Part shown: positions 14,608 to 20,622 of the stretch, one piece after another | Layout: each line of letters begins with the position of its first letter | Position numbering within the stretch: position 1 is the first letter of the stretch | Assembly: GCA_002399975.1 (NCBI GenBank) | Contig: DHER01000150.1 | Coordinates: 1 to 21,636 of the forward strand | DNA: 21,636 nucleotides | Direction: 5' to 3' | Source of the DNA: Firmicutes bacterium UBA4845 | GTDB taxonomy: Bacteria > Bacillota > Clostridia > Tissierellales > Sedimentibacteraceae | Translations under genes and position numbers: made by a program | The notes under the pieces: model-generated | The model's database searches: none | What the model was told of the DNA's origin: nothing | Seen by the model: the letters and a program-made list of their open reading frames with translations, nothing else

Positions 14608-15762
14608 TTACGCTTTAAATGATGACAAAGTGTTTGATGCTATTATAATTTGTTGAATGTGAGATGTTCCGCCGGAAGGAATTGAAGCCAACGAATCTCT
14701 TAAGAAACGACCTGCCGGATATTCATTGATAACTCCATAACCACCCATAAGATTCATGACACTCTTTGATGCCCTTACTGCTGCTTCTGTAGAATAATAC
14801 TTGGCAATGGAAAAGTCCGGCGTTGCCGGTTGTTTAGTATCTTTTTTGCTTGCCGCATAATACAAAAGAAGCTTTGCCGCTTCATATTCGGTACGGATAT
14901 TTGCTATTTCTAACTGTATTGCCTGCAGTTTTGCTATAGGTTTGCCGTAAAGCATCCTCTCGTTTGCGAATTTAACCGCTTCTTCCAAGCATCCTCTTAA
15001 TATTCCCACACATATGGCGCTCATACCTGCTCTTCCCACTTCTCCGATGCATGCCATACCGATTTTTGACCCGTCACCCGATTTGCCTATTATATTTGAT
15101 TCTGGTATTTTCACATTATTCAGTATAAGGTCACCTGTAACAGAGCCTCTAAGACCAAGTTTATGCTCCTTGCGTCCTGTGGAAAAACCTGGCGTTCCTT
15201 TTTCCACTATAAATGCGCTTAATCTGTTGCGCCCTCTTTCATCAACGCCCGTAACTGCTGTAATAACGCTTGCATCTGCATTATGATTGGTTATAAAGCA
15301 TTTGCGCCCATTCAGCACCCATTGTCCGTCGATTAATTCCGCCGTGGTTTTCTGGCCCGAAAAATCCGACCCTCCGCCGGGTTCAGTAACGGCCAAACCG
15401 CAAATCTTTGTTCCGGCGCAGAGTTCGGGCAAATATTTTCTCTTCTGCTCATCGCTTCCAAAATCATAAATTGCCGACATACCCAAATGATGGGTCATCA
15501 GTGCTATGCCCAGGCCGCCAGAATATCTTGATATCTCTTCAATACATATGGCTCTTTCCACATGACCCATTCCGGCTCCGCCATATTCCTCATCGACAAA
15601 TATACCATTTATGCCCATTTCACCCATTGTAGGGAACAATTCAATTGGGAAGCAATCCTGTTCATCCCATTCAGCAGCTTTAGGTGCTACTTCAGCCTTT
15701 GCAAATTCCTTTACCGACTTGCGCAGCATTTCCTGATCCTCTGTAAATTGAAAAAATTGCAT
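14608..15762 (-). CDS. Acyl-CoA dehydrogenase / enoyl-CoA reductase, unusual active site
   Basis: This 384-residue protein has the standard acyl-CoA dehydrogenase layout: N-terminal helices, the flavin-binding AVTEPGGGSDFSG block, the FITN loop, LGLRGSVTGDLIL, and C-terminal helices with NLMGGYGV and FLRDS. In short-chain members the catalytic base is Glu in a block like IYEGTSE. Counting from the shared RD pair, the equivalent residue here is Gly364 in IPSGGTSHIQ. The alternative Glu of isovaleryl-type enzymes is also absent: the block reads GEVGRAG, with Gly at that position. FAD binding looks normal. The gene sits between the 2-oxoacid oxidoreductase genes and etfBA, with AGGAGG before the ATG. 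I infer reduction of an enoyl-CoA such as acrylyl- or crotonyl-CoA with Etf as partner. Confidence 0.9.
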   Translation of the reverse strand: MQFFQFTEDQEMLRKSVKEFAKAEVAPKAAEWDEQDCFPIELFPTMGEMGINGIFVDEEYGGAGMGHVERAICIEEISRYSGGLGIALMTHHLGMSAIYDFGSDEQKRKYLPELCAGTKICGLAVTEPGGGSDFSGQKTTAELIDGQWVLNGRKCFITNHNADASVITAVTGVDERGRNRLSAFIVEKGTPGFSTGRKEHKLGLRGSVTGDLILNNVKIPESNIIGKSGDGSKIGMACIGEVGRAGMSAICVGILRGCLEEAVKFANERMLYGKPIAKLQAIQLEIANIRTEYEAAKLLLYYAASKKDTKQPATPDFSIAKYYSTEAAVRASKSVMNLMGGYGVINEYPAGRFLRDSLASIPSGGTSHIQQIIIASNTLSSFKA

Positions 15763-15821
15763 TTTATACCTCCTCTTTAAATCAAGTAGTATTTTTCAAT
15801 ACTTATCGTATAATATTAAAA

Positions 15822-16352
15822 CTATTTAACTTTTACAAAATCATACCCTAATTGAAGCGCTTCTTTATTAGCTTCTACAGCACTACCTTTAAAGGTATCT
15901 TCCAAATGCCTGCTGATTTCGTCATAAGATACACTGTCAATTAATTTCAGAACTGTTCCTAAAGCAACGATATTAGCCGACTTTGGATTGCTCATGTCTT
16001 CTGCAATATCATTCATGGGAGCCTTTATCACATTTATATCCTGTCTTTGTACTTCTTTTTTGATCATTGAGCTGTTGACTACCAGATATGCTCCCTTTTT
16101 TACGCTGTTTTCAAAATCATCCAGTGATTTCTCATCCATAACCAATATGACATCCGCTTCTGAAATAACCGGCGAATCCATACTGTCAGATATTACTATC
16201 TGGCAGCTTGTGCGCCCTCCTCTTTTTTCCTGACCATAAGTAGGCGCAAAAGTAACTTTATAACCTTTGCCGGCAGCCACGGTACCAAGTATTTTACCTA
16301 TAAGCATTATGCCCTGACCGCCTACCCCTGAAAATATTATCTCATTTTTCAA
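15822..16352 (-). CDS. 2-oxoacid:ferredoxin oxidoreductase gamma subunit
   Basis: The 176-residue protein opens with the GVGGQG motif (residues 9-14), followed by APTYGQEKRGGRTSCQIVIS, typical of the gamma (KorC/VorA-type) subunit that closes the CoA-binding side of the enzyme. It starts with TTG, overlapping the TGA of the beta gene by four bases, with GGAAAGGAA upstream. The coupling to the beta and alpha genes argues for a stoichiometric complex. Substrate class (2-oxoglutarate or branched-chain/other 2-oxoacids) is not decided by this subunit. A 59-base gap separates it from the acyl-CoA dehydrogenase gene. Confidence 0.92.
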   Translation of the reverse strand: MKNEIIFSGVGGQGIMLIGKILGTVAAGKGYKVTFAPTYGQEKRGGRTSCQIVISDSMDSPVISEADVILVMDEKSLDDFENSVKKGAYLVVNSSMIKKEVQRQDINVIKAPMNDIAEDMSNPKSANIVALGTVLKLIDSVSYDEISRHLEDTFKGSAVEANKEALQLGYDFVKVK

Positions 16353-17098
16353 TTCCTTTCCACCCCCGAATCCTTAAATACACCGAGAGGGTATATCTTG
16401 GTCATTGACGTATCTACCATCTTCAAGCTATCTAAGGGTTTCACACCCCATCCGGTCGGGCATTGAGAAACAACCTCGACAAAGCTTAAGCCTTTCCCAT
16501 CCATTTGGTATTGGACGCTTTTCTTTATAGCTTTTTTTGCAGCCATAATATTATTAGGGCTGTTCACAGAAACCCTTTCGCTGTAATAACATCCCTCAAA
16601 GCTGGATATCAATTCGGCCATGTGAACCGGGTATCCTGAATTTGCTGCTTTTCTGCCATATGGAGAAGTAGCTGTTTTTTGACCCAGAAGGGTTGTGGGA
16701 GCCATCTGCCCACCTGTCATTCCAAATATAGCGTTGTTTACAAAGATCACATTAATTTTTTCACCTCTGATAACCGCATGCATTATTTCAGCCATACCCT
16801 CTGATACCATGTCCCCGTCCCCCTGATATACAATAACCGCATTATCCGGAAGAGACCTTTTTATACCCGTAGCTACAGCAGGCGCACGGCCGTGCAGTGC
16901 GCATATGGAATCCACATTGAAATTCTGGTCCGCATACACGGAACATCCTATCGGCCATACCAAAATCGCCTTTTCAGTTAATTTTTCTTCTTCTAATATT
17001 TCAGCCAGCAGCTTGTTAATTATTCCGTGCCCGCAGCCTCCGCAATATGAAAAACTTACATCAGTCAATACTTCCGGCTTCTTGTATACTACCTTCAT
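16349..17098 (-). CDS. 2-oxoacid:ferredoxin oxidoreductase beta subunit (TPP-binding)
   Basis: The protein has about 249 residues and carries the thiamine-diphosphate motif GDGD (residues 93-96) with NNAIFGMTGGQMAPTT. The four-Cys-rich segment YCGGCGHG and WPIGCSVYAD near the N-terminus is typical of beta subunits that hold a [4Fe-4S] cluster. It forms the catalytic core with the alpha subunit (17111-18178): the 2-oxo acid is decarboxylated on TPP and passed to CoA while ferredoxin is reduced. I place the start at ATG 17098, behind AGGTGA, rather than at GTG 17107. The family resembles 2-oxoglutarate/2-oxoisovalerate enzymes, which accept varied side chains. Confidence 0.93.
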   Translation of the reverse strand: MKVVYKKPEVLTDVSFSYCGGCGHGIINKLLAEILEEEKLTEKAILVWPIGCSVYADQNFNVDSICALHGRAPAVATGIKRSLPDNAVIVYQGDGDMVSEGMAEIMHAVIRGEKINVIFVNNAIFGMTGGQMAPTTLLGQKTATSPYGRKAANSGYPVHMAELISSFEGCYYSERVSVNSPNNIMAAKKAIKKSVQYQMDGKGLSFVEVVSQCPTGWGVKPLDSLKMVDTSMTKIYPLGVFKDSGVERN

Positions 17099-17110
17099 TA
17101 CACTCACCTC

Positions 17111-18178
17111 TCAAACATTAGTACAAGTCATATGTTTTTCATATAAATTACAAATTTCATTGTATAATTCCTTTGGAGTAGGTGTCATTCCACCAAGTCT
17201 ACCGTAGAAACTAACCTTTCTCTTGTCATTAACCGACAGCTTCACATCTTCTACCATCTGTCCGGCATTTAATTCCGATACAAGGAAATATTTATCTTCA
17301 TTACCTTTGAATGCTTTTTCCGGGAAGGGCCACAGTGTTATGGGCCTGATCATACCGACCTTCATATTGTTTTCTCTTGCAATCCTTACCGCAGAAAATG
17401 CTATTCTTGCCGTGATTCCAAATGCAACTATTATTAAGCCGGCATCTTCGGTTTCGTAACTTTCCCATCTCTGTTCCGCATCTTTCATCTCAGCAAACTT
17501 TTCCTGTAGGATCAGATTGTATCCTTCCCATTGCTTCGGAGATTTTGCACATGTTGTAATAACGTTGGCCTTTCTGTTCCTGGCACCTGTCAGCGCCCAG
17601 TCAAAATTAGAATCAGGAGTTGTTCTGTCAGGCAGTTCCGCCGATTCCATTACTTTAGCAAGGCCTCCGTCACTGAGGATAAGGACAGGGTTCCTGTACT
17701 TATCGGCAAGCTCAAATGCAAGAGGTGCAAAATCCACCATTTCCTGCACGGAATACGGCGCCAGGACAATATTGTTGTAGTCGCCGTGGCCGGCGCCCTT
17801 AACCGCTTGGAAATAATCTCCCTGGCAGGCTACTATATCTCCATCGCCGGGTCCCGGCCTCATAACATTTACAAGTACGGCAGGCAGCTGCGCCGAACAC
17901 ATATATGATATTGCTTCCGCGCCCAAGCTTATACCTGGGCCGGATGTCGCCATCATGGCCCTTTTTCCTGTTGCGGCCACGCCGGCCACCATATTTGAAG
18001 CCGATACTTCCGTTTCCGCCTGTATGAAAACCCCGTTTTCTTCCGGCATTTTTGCTGCGTAATATTCTAATATTTCACTTGCTGGAGTAATAGGGTACCC
18101 GAAATAATATTTACATCCGCATCTGATCGCAGATTCGGCTAATGCCACATTACCTTGGATAAATATTTTTTCTCCCAT
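17111..18178 (-). CDS. 2-oxoacid:ferredoxin oxidoreductase alpha subunit
   Basis: The 355-residue protein begins with the alpha-subunit block YYFGYPITPASEILEYY, then ETEVSASNMVAGVAATGKRAMMATSGPGISLGAE, and later IRPITLWPFPEKAF of domain II. It resembles VorB/KorA-type subunits rather than the single-chain NifJ. Only two bases separate it from the ferredoxin subunit gene, and 12 from the chosen beta start. A GGGGG stretch within the end of the ferredoxin gene serves as ribosome binding site. With beta, gamma and ferredoxin chains it makes the four-part enzyme that yields acyl-CoA, CO2 and reduced ferredoxin. Confidence 0.93.
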   Translation of the reverse strand: MGEKIFIQGNVALAESAIRCGCKYYFGYPITPASEILEYYAAKMPEENGVFIQAETEVSASNMVAGVAATGKRAMMATSGPGISLGAEAISYMCSAQLPAVLVNVMRPGPGDGDIVACQGDYFQAVKGAGHGDYNNIVLAPYSVQEMVDFAPLAFELADKYRNPVLILSDGGLAKVMESAELPDRTTPDSNFDWALTGARNRKANVITTCAKSPKQWEGYNLILQEKFAEMKDAEQRWESYETEDAGLIIVAFGITARIAFSAVRIARENNMKVGMIRPITLWPFPEKAFKGNEDKYFLVSELNAGQMVEDVKLSVNDKRKVSFYGRLGGMTPTPKELYNEICNLYEKHMTCTNV

Positions 18179-18180
18179 AA

Positions 18181-18408
18181 TTAAGCCCCCAGTTCCTCAA
18201 AATCTCTAATGACCTCAATTGCAGCTTCCGGACACATTCTTGAACATGTCCCGCACGCAATACAGTCTTTCATGCTTACAACAATGGCAGGAAAATAGCC
18301 TTTTTTGTTAATACCGGTACTTTCCCCCAAAACTACTTTTTGTGGACAAAAATTAATGCAATATCCACATTCTTTACATTTTTCAGCGTCAATTTTTACT
18401 AAATTCAC
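18181..18408 (-). CDS. 2-oxoacid:ferredoxin oxidoreductase delta subunit (2[4Fe-4S] ferredoxin)
   Basis: The 75-residue protein has two complete C-x2-C-x2-C-x3-C-P clusters: CKECGYCINFCP and CIACGTCSRMCP, which hold two [4Fe-4S] centres. It is the electron-exit subunit of the oxidoreductase, first in the gene order delta-alpha-beta-gamma. It starts with GTG 18408, with GGAGG eight bases upstream. The 94-base gap to the ammonia-lyase gene contains a 9-bp hairpin (about 18457-18489). Confidence 0.93.
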   Translation of the reverse strand: MNLVKIDAEKCKECGYCINFCPQKVVLGESTGINKKGYFPAIVVSMKDCIACGTCSRMCPEAAIEVIRDFEELGA

Positions 18409-18502
18409 TTATGTTTCCTCCAAAGTTACGTATTATAATATTGTTCAGATTATATGGATAACCTCCAAACTAAAGTCAGAGGTTACCCACCTTATTATTA
18501 CT

Positions 18503-18925
18503 CTATTCATGTTTAAAATCAGGGTCCTGTGCACCTCTCTGCTGTTCTTTCCTGACAATAAGCGTTCCTTCAGCTTTTCCTACCAACAACGGTTCAGCCA
18601 GAATATTAGCGGCCGATAAGTCAAGATTAGGGTCTTTTGCAAGCTCAATTACTTTGTATGCTTCGAACTTGCACGTTCTTGATGTACTACCCGCCTTTTC
18701 TATCCAGCCATAGTATTCAATATAGTCTCCTGAATAAACAGGTTCTAAAAATTCAACGGAGGAATAAGACCTGAACAAACTTTCATCTCCATCATATCTG
18801 ATACAAAGCTCGGTTCCCACATCACCGAAATAATCTAATATCTTTGAACCGTTAACCAGTTCGCCGGCGTAATGCGCATCGCCCGAACCCATTCTTACTC
18901 TTAAAATAACTTTTTTACCTACCAT
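18503..18925 (-). CDS. 3-aminobutyryl-CoA/beta-alanyl-CoA ammonia lyase-like hotdog protein
   Basis: This 140-residue single-domain hotdog protein matches the beta-aminoacyl-CoA ammonia lyases (Kal of lysine fermentation, Acl of Clostridium propionicum). Shared features are DAHYAGELVNG near residue 16, GDVGTEL, DGDESLF, EFLEPVYSGDYIEYYGW, TCKFEAYKV and a QRGAQ tail. These enzymes remove ammonia from 3-aminobutyryl- or beta-alanyl-CoA to give crotonyl- or acrylyl-CoA. AAAGGAGA precedes the ATG. The opening MVGKKV and the EYYGWIEK block seem closer to what I recall of Acl than of Kal. The lysine-pathway genes (kamA, kamDE, kdd, kce) are not here, so its substrate is probably delivered by the oxidoreductase. 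Confidence 0.8.
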   Translation of the reverse strand: MVGKKVILRVRMGSGDAHYAGELVNGSKILDYFGDVGTELCIRYDGDESLFRSYSSVEFLEPVYSGDYIEYYGWIEKAGSTSRTCKFEAYKVIELAKDPNLDLSAANILAEPLLVGKAEGTLIVRKEQQRGAQDPDFKHE

Positions 18926-18984
18926 TTTAGATTCTCCTTTAAAAATTTATTATTTTATATTTTTTGCACCTAATTTGATATTTT

Positions 18985-18996
18985 TTGATGCATCAA
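18985..18996. repeat. 12-bp perfect palindrome TTGATGCATCAA
   Basis: The palindrome lies in the 164-base AT-rich gap between the dehydrogenase gene and the ammonia-lyase gene, 60 bases upstream of the latter's ATG. It could be an operator for an internal promoter or chance in AT-rich DNA. Confidence 0.3.
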
Positions 18997-19089
18997 TAAT
19001 ATAATTCTTTGTGTTTATGCTTAATATTTAACAATACCTTATAAAATATCGTTTTATTTTATCCTGCCTATTAAACAAATAATTTTTCA

Positions 19090-20055
19090 TTATTTTACTG
19101 CTTTATTTACAAAATTTATTTTGCTGAAATCTTTATTGAAAAAATTGCTGACATTCATTGCAGACCTGGATCTTACTTCTCTCAATGCAGTTTTTGAGAA
19201 AAATCCTGCATGAGGAGTAATAATAACATTGTCAAAATTTAATAATCTGTTATTTTTCTTTGGCGGTTCATCTATTAATACATCTAAGGCCGCCGCTCTT
19301 ATTTTCTTATTTTCCAGTGCATCAGCCAAATCATCTTCATTGACAAGCTTGCCTCTTGAAGTATTAATAAATATTGGATTTTTAGACATTTTATCGAACT
19401 TTTCCTTGTTAAAATAACCTATCGTATCCTTCATTGCAGGAATATGACAGGAAATAACATCTGATTCAGCCAGCAACTCATCTAAACAAACCAATTTTAC
19501 ATCTAATGAATCAGCAAATTCCTGTTTTATATATGGATCATTTGCAATAACCTTGAATCCAAATCCCTGTGCTCTCTTTGCCACAAACTGTGCTATTCTT
19601 CCAAAGCCTGCCAAGCCCAGCACCTGTCCTTCAAGCCTATCCATCTCCAAACCTATCTCATAGTTCCATTCACCTTTTCTCACAGATCTGTCATACACTA
19701 CAATATTTCTGATTGTTGCAAGAATTAATGACATGGTGTGATCTGCAACTTCATGAGCACAATATCCCGGCACATTAGACACAGCAACTCCAAGATTCTC
19801 GGCTGTTTTTGCATCAATATTGTCAAATCCGATCGCAGTATTGGAAATAATCTTACATTTTTTCAGGGACTTTAAAACTCTGCCGTTTAGAGGTGCATAT
19901 TCGGACAAAATAGCATCTGCATCACTGCATTTTTCTATAACTTCCTCTTCTGTTTTTAATTGATATCCTTCAACCGTTGCATCCTTAGGCAAAAATTCTT
20001 TTTCAACGTCAATATCTCCCCAGCTGCAATCGGTTATTACTATTTTTAAGCTCAT
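19090..20055 (-). CDS. D-isomer-specific 2-hydroxyacid dehydrogenase
   Basis: The 321-residue NAD(P)-dependent enzyme has a catalytic set in order: Arg234 (NTSRGKLV), Glu263 (LIDEPP), His282 (ITPHAGF). The Rossmann motif GLAGFGRIA is at about 147-155, with an acidic Asp173 that favours NADH. NVPGYCAHEVADHTMSLILA is typical of the SerA/hydroxypyruvate-reductase/CtBP-like branch. It interconverts a D-2-hydroxy acid and a 2-oxo acid. I start at ATG 20055, six bases after AAGGAGT, not at the upstream frame start 20079. It is the first gene after the sigma-54 promoter. Product of the reaction would suit the oxidoreductase encoded downstream. The side chain accepted cannot be read. Confidence 0.85.
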   Translation of the reverse strand: MSLKIVITDCSWGDIDVEKEFLPKDATVEGYQLKTEEEVIEKCSDADAILSEYAPLNGRVLKSLKKCKIISNTAIGFDNIDAKTAENLGVAVSNVPGYCAHEVADHTMSLILATIRNIVVYDRSVRKGEWNYEIGLEMDRLEGQVLGLAGFGRIAQFVAKRAQGFGFKVIANDPYIKQEFADSLDVKLVCLDELLAESDVISCHIPAMKDTIGYFNKEKFDKMSKNPIFINTSRGKLVNEDDLADALENKKIRAAALDVLIDEPPKKNNRLLNFDNVIITPHAGFFSKTALREVRSRSAMNVSNFFNKDFSKINFVNKAVK

Positions 20056-20111
20056 TTTATACTCCTTTTTTAGTAACATATAATGTCACAAGATAACCTA
20101 TATATATCTAT

Positions 20112-20128
20112 AGCAATAATAATGCCAA
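20112..20128 (-). promoter_or_regulatory. Sigma-54 (-24/-12) promoter
   Basis: On the minus strand TTGGCATTATTATTGCT matches the consensus YTGGCACGRNNNTTGCW except two positions. The invariant GG (-24) and GC (-12) are ten bases apart, the required spacing. The expected start of transcription is near 20101, about 45 bases before the dehydrogenase ATG at 20055. Such promoters need an enhancer-binding activator, which is not encoded in the window. I saw no other motif this good upstream of a gene here. Confidence 0.75.
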
Positions 20129-20129
20129 T

Positions 20130-20369
20130 TCAAAATAGCAATCAGAATTAAATTACTTCAAGATTGACAAATATAGTAAACACCGGTATTTTCAATTATC
20201 CTCGCACTTTTCATACATCTTGTTTCTAAAAAATGCACATAGAAATGGATTATAAAAATTATGCGAAAGAAAATCAATATTAAATTTTTAATACCTTTGC
20301 CAACTGATTTCTATTTTGTATTTTATATTAGACAAATTTATTAATAATTTTAGCAATTATACAGGCTTA
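20130..20369. other. Intergenic stretch upstream of the sigma-54 promoter
   Basis: This very AT-rich stretch has no gene. It contains one copy of the 17-bp repeat and would be the natural place for upstream activator sites. No riboswitch or RNA gene is apparent. Confidence 0.45.
20278..20294. repeat. 17-bp direct repeat, copy 1
   Basis: TATTAAATTTTTAATAC, nearly palindromic, identical to the copy at 20368-20384, 90 bases away. It lies about 150 bases upstream of the -24 box, a usual distance for an enhancer site. Confidence 0.5.
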
Positions 20370-20384
20370 TTAAATTTTTAATAC
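20368..20384. repeat. 17-bp direct repeat, copy 2
   Basis: Identical to the copy at 20278-20294. It overlaps the stop of the truncated nifJ frame. It could be an activator site for the sigma-54 promoter or a trace of the deletion that cut nifJ. Confidence 0.5.
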
Positions 20385-20516
20385 ATAATTAATTTTATAA
20401 TAATTTAGTTGAATATCATAAAAGGTAATCGGATAAATTGCAGCTACATCTGTAAATGCATAGGATGCATATGCAGCAGCCGTATTCCCGTCCATTGTTT
20501 GCATTTTTTTTGTCAT
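20370..20516 (-). pseudogene. nifJ: 5' fragment of pyruvate:ferredoxin oxidoreductase gene (nifJ)
   Basis: GGAAGGAGAG precedes ATG 20516, which opens a 48-codon frame. Its first 31 residues, including TMDGNTAAAYASYAFTDVAAIYPIT, match the highly conserved start of single-chain pyruvate:ferredoxin oxidoreductase, normally about 1,170 residues. After IYPIT the expected PSSPMAE block is missing; the frame runs into AT-rich, unrelated codons and stops. The break is at about 20424. This is a deletion remnant rather than a gene cut by the window edge. The upstream IS4-like element (20623 onward) may have caused the rearrangement. Confidence 0.8.
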
Positions 20517-20622
20517 TATTTCTCTCCTTCCAGTTTAACTATTCCTTTAATGCTTTTCTGTAAGCATATTCATATACATTTATCGATTATCAAACACAAG
20601 AGCAAATAGGTACATAAACAGG
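20517..20622. other. Leader of the nifJ remnant up to the IS4 transposase
   Basis: This short stretch keeps the nifJ ribosome binding site and presumably the old promoter. No complete IS inverted repeat could be paired because the other end of the element is outside the window. Confidence 0.4.

Noticed and set aside
17531..17908. Plus-strand ORF of 125 codons
   Set aside because: It mirrors the oxidoreductase alpha gene, whose protein signature is unambiguous on the other strand.
18503..18925. Assignment to lysine fermentation as a full pathway
   Set aside because: None of the other lysine-pathway genes is in the window, and the neighbours are a 2-oxoacid oxidoreductase and a hydroxyacid dehydrogenase.
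20409..20609. Plus-strand ORF of 66 codons
   Set aside because: It is antisense to the nifJ remnant; the minus frame has a ribosome binding site and a recognisable conserved N-terminus.
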